Notes: generated by a model not told the origin, from the letters alone. Numbered from the stretch's first letter, positions 1-7,663 are shown. The stretch is 23,802 nucleotides of DNA from Alphaproteobacteria bacterium (GCA_022826345.1 JAJDVB010000009.1:1-23802), one strand, 5' to 3'. Program-made: numbers and translations.

Positions 1-119
1 CCTGCTTGACGGGGTGGCAATGGCTGACCGACCAGCCCGACGTGATCACGAACACGACCCGGCGCAACTGGGCCGTCGCGCCATCGTGATGATCCCAATG
101 CCTCACCGTATCGGTTCAT
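1..119 (+). other. Window-edge sequence before hsp20, possible 3' end of an upstream gene
   Basis: Two plus-strand frames are open from the window edge. One ends with TGA at 87-89 and would encode a short Trp-rich tail (ending NWAVAPS). The other ends with TGA at 137-139, inside hsp20. Either could be the C-terminus of a gene starting outside the window, but the piece is too short to recognise. No convincing Shine-Dalgarno sequence is seen before the hsp20 start at 120. Confidence 0.2.
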
Positions 120-476
120 ATGAATTGCGCCCGGTATGATACCCCCGACCTGAACCTGGTGGAAACCGACGACGCATACGAAGTCGTCGCTGCGCTTCCG
201 GGGCTGGAAGCGTCGGACATCACGCTCGTGATCGAGGGCGTGCTGCTGAGTATCGACGCGGAGCACGAAACGCCTGATACGGGCAGCGACGGGGAAGTGC
301 ACATCACCGAAATCACATTGGGGCGGCTGCACAGGACGCTGGAGCTTCCCGGGCCGGTGGGCAAGACCGAGGCCGAATTCAGCAATGGCCTGCTGACGGT
401 AACGCTGGTCAAGAAGCCGATCCGGCCGCGCCGGATTCGGGTGAAGACTGCCGAGCAGCAAAAGCCGCAAACCTAG
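120..476 (+). CDS. Small heat shock protein, Hsp20/alpha-crystallin family (minimal form)
   Basis: 118 aa, almost only an alpha-crystallin domain (about residues 8-100). Seen: the strand motif LVETDDAYEVVAALPGL near the start, G-R-L-H-R-T-L-E-LP at about 68-77, and the hallmark NGLLTVTLVKK at 89-99. A C-terminal I-R-V (106-108) could serve as the I-x-I/V oligomer contact. Family members are ATP-independent holdases that bind unfolding proteins in the cytoplasm. Most have a longer N-terminal arm (usual total about 140-160 aa); here it is nearly missing, which would be expected to reduce oligomer size. The start is the first ATG after an in-frame TGA; the ribosome site is weak. It lies at the edge of the mobile region, and hsp20 genes are common cargo on plasmids. 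Family is secure; the exact start is less so. Confidence 0.85.
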   Translation: MNCARYDTPDLNLVETDDAYEVVAALPGLEASDITLVIEGVLLSIDAEHETPDTGSDGEVHITEITLGRLHRTLELPGPVGKTEAEFSNGLLTVTLVKKPIRPRRIRVKTAEQQKPQT

Positions 477-485
477 GAGCGAGCC

Positions 486-541
486 GTTTCGGCAAGCGCC
501 CCCTTGTCCGTAGCGATCCATCGCTCGGACCGCCGCGAAAC
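486..541 (+). terminator. Structured stem-loop downstream of hsp20
   Basis: Ten bases after the hsp20 stop the sequence can fold into nested stems: an outer GTTTCG (486-491) with CGAAAC (536-541), and an inner GTCCG-t-AGCGA (506-516) with TCGCTCGGAC (521-530) with one bulged T. There is no T-tract, so it is either a Rho-dependent or 3'-stabilising structure rather than a classical intrinsic terminator. Its role is inferred from position only. Confidence 0.4.
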
Positions 542-553
542 AGTCTGGGCTGT

Positions 554-802
554 ATGAGTGGAGCAAGTGATCCCGTGGTCACTCTTTCTCGCGAATTCGA
601 CAGCAGGGAAGCGGCCCAACAGTGGATCGCCCGGATGAGAGCGTCGAAACATGTCATATCGGCGCATGTCATGACCATTGGAGATCACAAGTACAGAGCG
701 ACTGTCGAAGCTTCGGGCTCCAAACGAAGTCCATTCTTTCGCTGGCCAAAGAAGCCCCGCTTGCACTGCGTTGAGCAAGCGCGCCCAATCCACTTTGGTT
801 GA
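554..802 (+). CDS. Small hypothetical protein
   Basis: 82 aa, family not recognised. The N-terminal half (EFDSREAAQQWIARMRASK, then a run that reads like alternating strands, HVISAHVMTIGDHKYRATVEA) looks like a compact alpha/beta fold with natural amino-acid composition. The tail is basic (SKRSPFFRWPKKPR). No signal peptide or membrane segment is seen. The start is ATG 554, without a clear ribosome site. It follows hsp20 by 77 bases in the same direction and converges on the minus-strand regulator. Composition favours a real gene over a chance frame, but no function can be assigned. Confidence 0.45.
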   Translation: MSGASDPVVTLSREFDSREAAQQWIARMRASKHVISAHVMTIGDHKYRATVEASGSKRSPFFRWPKKPRLHCVEQARPIHFG

Positions 803-854
803 CAAAAGACTGATCGAATATTTCTGCTTCAGCGTGAGATTCGCGCGCATAAAC

Positions 855-866
855 TTCGAATTCGAA
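855..866. repeat. 12-bp perfect palindrome between convergent genes
   Basis: TTCGAATTCGAA is a perfect 12-base palindrome in the AT-richer gap (803-926) between the small hypothetical gene and the CII-like regulator gene, which point towards each other. A weak CCCGA/TCGGG pair lies just to its right. It could be a regulator-binding site or chance; nothing else in the gap is recognised. Confidence 0.3.
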
Positions 867-926
867 ACCCGATACAAAAATGTCGGGAACGCACTTTAAG
901 GTCGCCTACAACCGAGAACAGTCGGG

Positions 927-1397
927 TCAGGAGCGCTCTTCTTCGGTCAGCGCGTCCTCTATCGAATCGAGCTTTTCCTCGAGACGTTCCAGCAGCATCA
1001 CGATGCTGTGCCGCTCGCCCGCCGTGATCTCCGATCCACCCGGGCTCGTCGCACTTCGAGAATCGGCGATGGCCTCGGACAGGTCGCCGACGGCCGCCTG
1101 AAGCGAGAGGGTCGCGAGAATGAGGTCGGCCGGTTCCGGCGGAGGCTCGTCGGACATCGTCTCCACCATCTCCTTGTAGGCCTCCAGAATCGGCGGATCT
1201 CCCCATCCGCCCGACACGTAGGCCGCGTCGAGAATGACCGCCTGGGCTACGTTCGGCCAAACAGGAAGATCCGGATCGGTCCATTTTCGGATCAATGAGG
1301 GAGAGCGCTTGACGAGGGTGGCGCACTGCTCGTCGTCCAGCCGCCTCTTGATGCGCGTAATCGCCGCCGCAAGAGAGTTCGGCTCGCGTGTTTTCAT
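927..1397 (-). CDS. Putative phage/plasmid-type regulator with CII-like helix-turn-helix
   Basis: 156 aa. The N-terminal part (about residues 6-55: LAAAITRIKRRL, then LVKRSPSLIRKWTDPD) has the pattern of phage CII / YdaS-like regulators: a short helix bundle followed by a recognition segment reading 'S-x-S-x-I-R-K-W-x-D-P'. The middle is acidic and Pro-rich (SDEPPPEPADL). The C-terminus (about 128-156, HSIVMLLERLEEKLDSIEDAL) is a leucine-rich amphipathic helix suited to dimerisation. The start ATG at 1397 is followed by MKTREPN. The gene stands alone on the minus strand with a long empty region upstream. It probably controls accessory-element genes; its target is unknown. The assignment rests on motif resemblance, so the family is moderately sure and the role is inference. 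Confidence 0.65.
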   Translation of the reverse strand: MKTREPNSLAAAITRIKRRLDDEQCATLVKRSPSLIRKWTDPDLPVWPNVAQAVILDAAYVSGGWGDPPILEAYKEMVETMSDEPPPEPADLILATLSLQAAVGDLSEAIADSRSATSPGGSEITAGERHSIVMLLERLEEKLDSIEDALTEEERS

Positions 1398-1973
1398 TCG
1401 GGAACGCTCCGCTCACCAACGAGCCTGACGTTCTGGATGCTGTGTGTCAACAAAGGCCCGACTGAGTGTTGGGCCTGGAACGGGAGCCTTTGGGTGGACA
1501 AGCGGTTCGATAGGATGCAACGGGCTCGACGGGTATTCGAAGGCTCGAAGTATTTCTTCCCGCCCCATAGCGGGACTTCGCACATTGCTGGTAAGGGCCG
1601 AAGAGAGGGTCGCACTGCGACGCGCAGCACTTAGAGGCCCCAGAGAATTGTCCGGCGCACGTCAGATCATGCCACTCAAAAGCATCGCTGTGCTGAGAAA
1701 GCTGAAGAAGCCCGTGACGCCGGTCACAGTGGTGAGACTGATCGACGAGGACCGCGCCGGATTCCTGGTGTGGCGCCGCTGCTTGATCGCGGGGTGCGGG
1801 ATGTAGGCGTGGGTCTGGTCGGCGAGACTCATCGCCGTCCGCCACCTCATGTCTCGGGCTTCACGGTTGTCATCCCCGCTTGGAGAGCTGCCGGCCCTTG
1901 TCATTCGGCCTGCTGAGGCCGATATGCCCTACGGCACGAAATACCAACAATTGGTCTTGGATGGGAGGCGCCC
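1398..1973. other. Gene-poor 576-bp stretch, one doubtful small membrane ORF
   Basis: No convincing gene is seen on either strand. The best candidate is a minus-strand frame, 1904 down to 1662 (80 aa, or 56 aa from an inner ATG at MSLADQTH). Its end holds a hydrophobic run (LTTVTGVTGFFSFLSTAMLL) that could be one membrane span. It lacks a good ribosome site and its upstream half has poor composition, so it is not called as a gene. The upstream region of the regulator at 927-1397 and of the membrane protein at 1974 must lie here. Confidence 0.35.
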
Positions 1974-2873
1974 ATGGCGCCGGAGGAGGAGAGGCGCGGC
2001 GGCCCGGATTCCGGAAAGGACGATTTCGACGGTCGCGACCTGCTGGTCGGCCGGCCGGAAGGGGCGGAGGGCAGGACGGCGGCCGGCACCGCAGGAGCGG
2101 CGCAGGCGACAACCTCTCCGCAGCCCGGTGCGCACGACGACGCCGTCCGCGAGATTCTCGAGACGGTACGGGCGATGGCAGCTCGGATCGACGCGCTTCA
2201 GGAGGCGCCGGGCCCGGAGGACGGGACGGCAGAAGCGCTGGGCCGCGAGACGGCGGCGCTGACGCGGGCCGTCGAGGACGCGCGCGGTGCGCTCGCCAAG
2301 GCGGCGGAACTGGCCGCGCAGCAGGATGGACAGGCGTCTGCCGGAGCACAGGCGCTGGCCAAGAGCGTCGACGCGCTGAGGGTCCAGGGCGAGGCGCTCG
2401 ACAAGCGCGTCCGCGCGACGGGCACGCAGGCGCAGGCGAACGCCCGGCAGGCGGAGGCCGCCGCCCAGGGCATTGCTGAGATGAAAGAGGCGGCGGCAGC
2501 GCTCGACAGCCGGCTGCGCACTCACGCCGAGGAATTCTTGCGTGCCGCGCGGAGGCAGCGGTGGCGCCCCTGGCTGACAGGTTTGGCCATCGGGGCCGCG
2601 TCGTTCGTCTTCTTCGTGCTGGGCGCGGTGCTGCAGCGGGAGACCGACGTCGTGTCCTTCGGCGATCCGCGCCACGAGTGGAACGACTACGTCGCGGAGC
2701 ACTACGCACCGACGCTCGCCGCCTGCACATCGAGAGCGCGCCATCACGACCGGATCATCGGATGCGAGCTGCACGTCGGCCCGGCGCGGGATCTGACGGT
2801 CCCGCTTTACGACGACGTGAACCTGGAGAGAGTGCCGCCCGAAGAGGCCTCAGACCCCGCGGCCGGCCGGTAG
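1974..2873 (+). CDS. Coiled-coil single-pass membrane protein paired with the MobF relaxase
   Basis: 299 aa. Residues 1-52 are charged and disordered. About 55-195 are Ala/Glu/Arg-rich heptad-like helix (long coiled coil). One strong transmembrane segment is at about 200-220 (WLTGLAIGAASFVFFVLGAVL), preceded by a basic cluster RAARRQRWR that suggests the long coiled coil is cytoplasmic. The about 75-residue C-terminal domain would be periplasmic and has two cysteines (251, 264). GGGAGG-like Shine-Dalgarno (GGGAGG) sits before ATG 1974. The stop is only six bases before the relaxase start, so the two are almost surely co-transcribed. A likely role is anchoring or guiding the relaxosome at the membrane, but this is inferred from context; no named family was recognised. 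Confidence 0.7.
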   Translation: MAPEEERRGGPDSGKDDFDGRDLLVGRPEGAEGRTAAGTAGAAQATTSPQPGAHDDAVREILETVRAMAARIDALQEAPGPEDGTAEALGRETAALTRAVEDARGALAKAAELAAQQDGQASAGAQALAKSVDALRVQGEALDKRVRATGTQAQANARQAEAAAQGIAEMKEAAAALDSRLRTHAEEFLRAARRQRWRPWLTGLAIGAASFVFFVLGAVLQRETDVVSFGDPRHEWNDYVAEHYAPTLAACTSRARHHDRIIGCELHVGPARDLTVPLYDDVNLERVPPEEASDPAAGR

Positions 2874-2879
2874 TCGACC

Positions 2880-5800
2880 ATGGTCGCGACCGTCACACGC
2901 CTGAAGGCCGCGGCCACGACGGTGCACTACTTCGAGGTGGACGGGTACTACGCGAAGAACGACCCGGAACATCGCAAGGCGAGCCGCTGGTACGGCGAGG
3001 CGGCGGCGCTTCTGGGCCTGCACGGGACGGTCAAGCCGAACCGCTTCGAGAGCGTGTTGGCCGGCTACGTGCCCGGAACCGACCTTCGTCTCGGGCGGAT
3101 GCGCGACGGCGAGCACCAGCACCGGCCGGGCGTGGACGTGACCTTCTCGGCGCCCAAGTCGGTATCCCTGGAGGCGCTGGTCTACGCGGCGCCCAAGACC
3201 CGCGCAAGGGTGGTGCGGGCGCACGACGAGGCTGTGAGCGCCACTCTGGGCTTCATCGAGGCGGAGCTGCTCCAGACCCGGAGCTATGACCCCCGGACCG
3301 GGCGCAGGCCTCGCGTGCAGGCCGACGGCATGGTGGCGGCGACTTTCCGCCACCTGGCGAGCCGCAACCTGGACCCTCAGCTTCACACGCACGCTGTGAT
3401 CGCCAACATGACGCGCGGCCGGGACGGGGACTGGCGCAGCGCCGAGTTCACCTCGGTGGAACGGTCCAAGCTCCTGATCGGGGCCTACTACCGCAACGAG
3501 CTCCGGACCCGACTCGAAGCACTCGGCTACGCCACAGTGCCGACCCTGGTGGGCCGGATGCCGGGGTTCGAGATCGCGGGCTACGAACGGCCAATGCTGG
3601 ACGCATTCTCGACCCGGCGCCGGGAGCTCCTGGACTACATGGCCGACCGTGGCTGGGAGAACACACCCGCCAGGACACAGCAGGCGGCGCTCTACACGCG
3701 GCGGCGCAAGGCGGAGCCGGAGCGGCAGGTCCTGCACGAGACGTGGCAGGAGAGGGCCCAAGAACTCGGCCCGGCGCGGGACCAGGACATCGCAAGGGGC
3801 CGCAACGGCGTTGGCGCATCGGCCTCCCTGCAGAGCGAGCTACGAGCCTACCCATCGGCGCTGTCGGTGGTGCGGCGTGCCGTGGAGCACCTGGAGGAAC
3901 GGTGCACCGTGTTCTCCGCCAACGACCTGCGCGCCTGGGCGCTGGCGCACGGGGGAGGACAGCACTCGCTCGAAGCGCTGGATGCCGGCATCGCTCAACT
4001 GCGGCGCGACAGGCACCTGATCGAGGTGACGGCGAGGCGGGCGGACCTGGCCTTCGTCACCGACCGGGCGCGCAATGCCGAACGCGACATCATCGCCGGC
4101 ATGCGCGCGGGCCTGGACGCCGGGCGGAGCCTGGCACCCGCCGCTGCGGTCGAGGCCGGGCTGGGGGAGGCCGGTTTGAACCCCGGTCAGCGCGACGCGG
4201 CGCGCGCGATCCTGCTCTCGCCCCACCGGACCGTGGGGGTGCAGGGCCACGCGGGCTCCGGCAAGACGACCATGCTGCGCGCGGTGAAAGAGCTGGCGGG
4301 CGAGAATCGGATCATCGGCCTGGCCCCGTCGGCGAGCGCGGTTCATGTGCTGGCGGGCGAAGCCGACATCCCGGCCCGCACGCTACAGGGGTTCCTCACA
4401 CGCTACCGCGACGTGGGCGACGGCATCGCCCCACCCGAGAAGACGGAGGAGGCGCGCAAGGCCCTGGGCGGCGCGGTGCTGATCCTCGACGAGGCGTCGA
4501 TGGTCGGCACCGTGCAGATGCGGGCGCTGACGCGCATCGCGTCGCAGACCGACGTGGCGCGGATGGCCTTGATCGGCGACCGCAGGCAGTTGCGGTCGGT
4601 GGAGGCCGGCCAGCCCTTCGGCCTGCTGCAGGACGCGGGCATGCCCACGGCACGGATGGACGAGGTGGTGCGCCAGCGCGACGCCGACCTGCGGGCCGCG
4701 GTGCTGCACATGGTGGCGGACGAGCCGCGCATGGCGGTGGAGGAGCTCGGCAACGGCGTCCTGGAGACGGAGAGCGACGAGCTTGGCAGGAAGGCGGCGC
4801 AACTCTGGCTCGACCTCGATCCGGACCTGCGCGCCGGGACGGCGATCCTGGCGCCCACGCACGAGCTCAGGGCCGAGATCAACGATGCCGTCCGCCACGG
4901 CCTGGAAGACGAGGGCGTGCTGCACGGTCCCGCGCTGGAGATCGAACGCTACGTCAACCTGCACCTGACGCGCTCGCAGAAGGGCGAGGTCGCGAACTAC
5001 CGGCCGGGGGACGTCGCGGTCTTCCACCACGACGGCTACGGCGTCAAGGCCAGGGCCGGCGACGCCTGCCGCGTGCTGGAGGCACAGGACGACGGGCACG
5101 TGCTGCTGGCGCATCCCGACGGCGGGGAGCGGCGAATCGACCCGGGCGGCTACATCCGCTACCGGCTCGACCTCTACGAGACCCGTCCGATGGTGCTGAG
5201 AGCCGGAGACCAGGTGCGCTGGACCCGCAACGATACTGTGCGCGGCCTCATCAACGGCGAACATGCACGGGTGCTCTCAATCGGCCCGGTGAACGTGAGG
5301 ATGCGCACGCAGGACGGCCGCGAGATCGCCATGGCGCGCGACGATCCGCAGCTTCACCATCTGGACCACGCCTACTCCTCGACCGTGCACGCCGCGCAGG
5401 GCCTCACCTGCGACCGGGTGATCGCGGTGCTGGACACGGACCGGGGCGCGCCGGCCGACCAGGCGATGTTCTACGTGGAGCTCACGCGCGCCCGCGACAA
5501 CGTGGTGCTGCTGACGGACGACCGCGAGGCGCTGATCGAGGCGCTGGAGACGGCGCCTGCGGAGGAGCTGTCGGCGCTCAGGGCTATCGGCGAGCAGTTC
5601 GAGACCTCCTCCCCGGCGGAGACCACTTCTCAGCGCGCGCCGCCTGAGAGGGAAGATGTTCTGAACGAGGCGTCGAGGGAGCGGCGCAGAGAGGCGGCGC
5701 GCTTCGTCGATCGAACCCTGTCGGCGGTAGCGGCCTCGCTCCGGGAGCGTGACGAGCGCGCCCGCGAAGCCCACACGCACGACGCTCATGTCACCCTGGC

Positions 5801-6104
5801 ACCGGGCTATGCCGAGTGGCGCAAGGGCGCGCGGCGGTCGCTCGCCGACTGCCGCAAGATCCTCGACGATCCCGAGACCCGCGGGCATCTCGACCGCCGT
5901 CCCGGCGCGACCGACGAGATGAAACGGCTGTCGGCGCGGATCGAGTCCGACCTCAAGTCCGACGGTGCCGAGATCGAACGCCGTCAAAAGCAGCAGGACC
6001 AGCAACAACTGGAAGAGCAGAAACGGAAGCGCGAAAAGCAGGAGCAGCAGGAGCAGGAACGCCGGAAGGCGAAGACGCGCGACCGCGGCGGTCTCTCGAT
6101 GTGA
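2880..6104 (+). CDS. Conjugative relaxase-helicase, MobF family (TrwC/TraI type)
   Basis: 1074 aa, a complete MobF relaxase. The N-terminal relaxase domain (about 1-300) has the paired nicking tyrosines at GYY (Y23, Y24), the TFSAPKSVSLEALV motif, and the metal-binding histidine triad H158, H169 and H171 (FRH and QLHTHAVIANM). The middle and C-terminal parts form a RecD-like SF1 helicase: Walker A GHAGSGKTT (456-464), Walker B LILDEAS (D537, E538), HAAQG (837-841) and the late motif FYVELTRARDNVVLL. The last about 45 residues are a Gln/Glu/Lys-rich helix. These enzymes cut oriT, stay bound to the 5' end through tyrosine, and unwind the strand during transfer. The start at ATG 2880 lacks a clear ribosome site and is probably coupled to the preceding gene. 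Architecture and length match intact family members; no frameshift is seen. Confidence 0.95.
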   Translation: MVATVTRLKAAATTVHYFEVDGYYAKNDPEHRKASRWYGEAAALLGLHGTVKPNRFESVLAGYVPGTDLRLGRMRDGEHQHRPGVDVTFSAPKSVSLEALVYAAPKTRARVVRAHDEAVSATLGFIEAELLQTRSYDPRTGRRPRVQADGMVAATFRHLASRNLDPQLHTHAVIANMTRGRDGDWRSAEFTSVERSKLLIGAYYRNELRTRLEALGYATVPTLVGRMPGFEIAGYERPMLDAFSTRRRELLDYMADRGWENTPARTQQAALYTRRRKAEPERQVLHETWQERAQELGPARDQDIARGRNGVGASASLQSELRAYPSALSVVRRAVEHLEERCTVFSANDLRAWALAHGGGQHSLEALDAGIAQLRRDRHLIEVTARRADLAFVTDRARNAERDIIAGMRAGLDAGRSLAPAAAVEAGLGEAGLNPGQRDAARAILLSPHRTVGVQGHAGSGKTTMLRAVKELAGENRIIGLAPSASAVHVLAGEADIPARTLQGFLTRYRDVGDGIAPPEKTEEARKALGGAVLILDEASMVGTVQMRALTRIASQTDVARMALIGDRRQLRSVEAGQPFGLLQDAGMPTARMDEVVRQRDADLRAAVLHMVADEPRMAVEELGNGVLETESDELGRKAAQLWLDLDPDLRAGTAILAPTHELRAEINDAVRHGLEDEGVLHGPALEIERYVNLHLTRSQKGEVANYRPGDVAVFHHDGYGVKARAGDACRVLEAQDDGHVLLAHPDGGERRIDPGGYIRYRLDLYETRPMVLRAGDQVRWTRNDTVRGLINGEHARVLSIGPVNVRMRTQDGREIAMARDDPQLHHLDHAYSSTVHAAQGLTCDRVIAVLDTDRGAPADQAMFYVELTRARDNVVLLTDDREALIEALETAPAEELSALRAIGEQFETSSPAETTSQRAPPEREDVLNEASRERRREAARFVDRTLSAVAASLRERDERAREAHTHDAHVTLAPGYAEWRKGARRSLADCRKILDDPETRGHLDRRPGATDEMKRLSARIESDLKSDGAEIERRQKQQDQQQLEEQKRKREKQEQQEQERRKAKTRDRGGLSM

Positions 6105-6128
6105 ACCGGCCCGCACGGCAGCCTTCGG

Positions 6129-6578
6129 TCATGGCGAATCCAGGACCTCAGTACCCATGCGCGCATTGAGGCGCTCCACGGTCGCCGCCGCAGCCCGCTC
6201 CCCGAACAGGTCCGTGAGCAACGCCTTCAGCTCGTACTCGCGGGCGTCGCGCATCATCTCCCGCATCCTCGCTTCGACCAGGAAGGCGAGCGCGTTGCGG
6301 ATGCGCGTCAGCACCGCTTCCTCCGTATCCGCCGCCGCCGTGCGCTCGGCAATCCGCACCAGGCTGTCGTGCAGGCGTCTCTGCTCCGCCTCGTCCAGCA
6401 CCAGGCGCGGCGGCGCCGGTGCCTCCGCCGTGGGATCCACGTTGAGCCCGCACTCCACGAAATAGCGCGACATCGACAATCCCCGCCGCTCGGCCAGCAC
6501 CCGTACACGTTCCCACTCGGCATCGGTGCAGGAGATCGAGTGCGCCCTCGGCGGCGGCCTGCGCTTGCGCCTCATCAT
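6129..6578 (-). CDS. Ribbon-helix-helix-like relaxosome/mobilization protein, copy 3 (distal)
   Basis: 149 aa. A basic start (MMRRKRRPPPRAHS) leads into a strand-helix-helix pattern, ISCTDAEWERVRVLAERRGLSMSRYFVECGL (residues about 14-45, shown in parts by the S-x-SRY core). This is the form seen in MobC/TraJ/TrwA-type oriT-binding proteins. The second half has PRLVLDEAEQRRL and a helical ALAFLVEARM segment. It is the last gene of a three-gene operon of related proteins; its start overlaps the stop of the preceding gene by ATGA (6575-6578). It ends 24 bases from the relaxase gene end, tail to tail. Probably binds DNA at oriT and/or represses the operon. Family by motif; role inferred. Confidence 0.75.
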   Translation of the reverse strand: MMRRKRRPPPRAHSISCTDAEWERVRVLAERRGLSMSRYFVECGLNVDPTAEAPAPPRLVLDEAEQRRLHDSLVRIAERTAAADTEEAVLTRIRNALAFLVEARMREMMRDAREYELKALLTDLFGERAAAATVERLNARMGTEVLDSP

Positions 6579-6934
6579 TCGTCCTCGTCGCCATCATCGG
6601 CATTACCGCCCGCGTCCCTCACCAGGAAGGCCAGCGCCCCGAGCGCCGACATCTCCGTCCCCGGAAGCCGCGCAAGCAGCGCCTCGTTGCACCGGTCCAT
6701 GAGCGCCACCCGCCCGTATAGGCTTCGCTGCTCATCCTCGCTCAGGACCAGACGAGGACCCTCCTCCCCGTCGTCCTCGTCCCCGCCATGAAGCGCGCAG
6801 GCGATCATGAAGCGCGAGAAGTTCATCCCCGCCTCCTGGGCGCGCTTTCCAATCAGCACCCGGTCCGCCGCCGAGCAATAGATGGTGTGCTGGTGCGACC
6901 GGCGCCGCGTTCCGGTCTCCCTGTCAGCCGTCAT
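6575..6934 (-). CDS. Ribbon-helix-helix-like relaxosome/mobilization protein, copy 2 (middle)
   Basis: 119 aa. It shares the pattern of its neighbours: HTIYCSAADRVLIGKRAQEA then GMNFSRFMIACAL, followed by an acidic linker (GGDEDDGEEG) and PRLVLSEDEQRSL, nearly the same as PRLVLDEAEQRRL in the distal copy. ALAFLV is also shared with that copy. The C-terminus is very acidic (DDGDEDE). The gene overlaps both neighbours by ATGA (6575-6578 and 6931-6934), so translation is likely coupled. It has lost the W of the usual 'D-W' in the first helix. An oriT-binding or autorepressor role is likely from context but not proven. Confidence 0.72.
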   Translation of the reverse strand: MTADRETGTRRRSHQHTIYCSAADRVLIGKRAQEAGMNFSRFMIACALHGGDEDDGEEGPRLVLSEDEQRSLYGRVALMDRCNEALLARLPGTEMSALGALAFLVRDAGGNADDGDEDE

Positions 6935-7293
6935 CCCAGCGCCTCATCGGCATCGACGCGTGCCCCGGCACGCCGAACCAAAAGTTCCCAGGTCTCCGCC
7001 CCCGCGCTATCCTCAACGCGCTGCTTCTCGACCTCGTAGAGCACCCGCACCGCCCTCTCGATCCGCGCCACAGCTCCGGCAAGCTCCCTCGTCGCTACCC
7101 CCGATTCCGGCACAGCAGCCGGCGCCGTCAGGCGTTCGACGACGAAGCGCGAGACGTCCATTCCTGCCGCGTCCGCCCGCTCCCGCACCGTCTGCCAGTC
7201 GCTGTCGGTCGCCATCACGGCGCGCTGCCTCTTGCGCTCCTCTGCCCGGTCCATACTGTCCACCTCCCCTCGTCGTGACGGCTTCGCGATCAT
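6931..7293 (-). CDS. Ribbon-helix-helix-like relaxosome/mobilization protein, copy 1 (promoter-proximal)
   Basis: 120 aa from ATG 7293, or 107 aa from ATG 7254 (MDRAEERKRQR), which may be the true start since the core begins just after it. The core reads RAVMATDSDWQTVRERADAA then GMDVSRFVVERL, the same strand-helix-helix layout as the two downstream genes. The rest is helical (ELAGAVARIERAVRVLYEVEKQRV). It is the first gene of the operon; a sigma-70-like promoter lies about 100 bases upstream (7398-7426). R388 TrwA is a known RHH protein in the same genetic setting (upstream of a MobF relaxase system, binding oriT), which supports a relaxosome role by analogy. Confidence 0.75.
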   Translation of the reverse strand: MIAKPSRRGEVDSMDRAEERKRQRAVMATDSDWQTVRERADAAGMDVSRFVVERLTAPAAVPESGVATRELAGAVARIERAVRVLYEVEKQRVEDSAGAETWELLVRRAGARVDADEALG

Positions 7294-7397
7294 CTGGCAC
7301 CGATACAGACTCGAAGCCCAGAGAGCGCATTGCGCTCCGTCAGAAGACGATAATACCTACGGAACTCATATGCGACGCGTAGCACGATCACATGCGT

Positions 7398-7426
7398 TGT
7401 ATATATGTTGTGGTACCTTGACTCAA
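7398..7426 (-). promoter_or_regulatory. Sigma-70-like promoter for the RHH operon
   Basis: On the minus strand TTGAGT (7426-7421) and TATACA (7403-7398) are separated by exactly 17 bases, in an AT-rich segment. Transcription would start near 7391, giving a leader of about 100 bases before ATG 7293 (or about 137 before 7254). The ACGTG/CACGT inverted repeat at 7468-7483 lies upstream. Confidence 0.45.
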
Positions 7427-7467
7427 GCGTCCACGGGCTATCACTAAGGTCCCCGCAGCTTGTCACT

Positions 7468-7483
7468 ACGTGCTAATACACGT
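7468..7483. repeat. Inverted repeat ACGTG-N6-CACGT
   Basis: A five-base perfect inverted repeat with a six-base centre (CTAATA), about 42 bases upstream of the -35 of the RHH-operon promoter. Short, so it may be chance; it is noted because paired sites of this size occur as regulator or relaxosome binding sites. Confidence 0.25.
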
Positions 7484-7649
7484 CCGAAAAAATCCCCGAG
7501 TGCAACTGTGAAGCCAAGCGAGCCTGCAGCTTATGGCATTCTTGCCAGGAAGACAGGCTCTTGACTCAGCGCCCAACCTGTTGTAATGAGGGAATTATCA
7601 GGAGGATCAAGCTACGCCGTATAGACGCGTATAGATAGTCAATTTTTCC

Positions 7650-7663
7650 TGTGACTTGTCACA
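7650..7663. repeat. Inverted repeat TGTGAC-TT-GTCACA overlapping the livH stop codon
   Basis: A six-base perfect inverted repeat with a two-base centre sits across the livH stop (minus-strand TGA at 7661-7659). On the livH transcript it is followed by GGAAAAATT, not a T-run, so it is a poor terminator. It marks the place where gene-dense GC-rich sequence gives way to the AT-richer mobile-region gap, and could be part of a junction. Confidence 0.3.

Larger units (their letters stand above)
7294..7658. other. AT-richer intergenic region, candidate oriT and regulatory region
   Basis: This gap of 365 bases separates the RHH operon from livH and has no gene. It is visibly richer in A and T than its surroundings. 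It contains a promoter for the RHH operon, an ACGTG-6-CACGT inverted repeat (7468-7483), two CTTGTCAC copies (7459-7466 and 7655-7662), and GTATAGA-type repeats near 7619-7636. On the minus strand, 7626-7620 reads GTCTATA, the same heptamer that surrounds the R388 nick site as remembered (GTCT/ATAG). In R388 oriT also lies upstream of the RHH gene. The oriT call is inference. Confidence 0.4.

Noticed and set aside
1662..1904. Minus-strand 80-codon frame with a hydrophobic end
   Set aside because: Could be a small membrane protein, but there is no good ribosome site and the first half looks non-coding; kept only as a remark on the gene-poor region.
1870..2730. Minus-strand open frame of 286 codons
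   Set aside because: Arg/Pro/Ser-rich with no fold-like pattern; antisense to the coiled-coil membrane protein gene.
3743..5647. Plus-strand open frame of 634 codons inside the relaxase gene
   Set aside because: Arg/Gly/Ala-rich alternative frame of the MobF relaxase, whose own frame has all the motifs.
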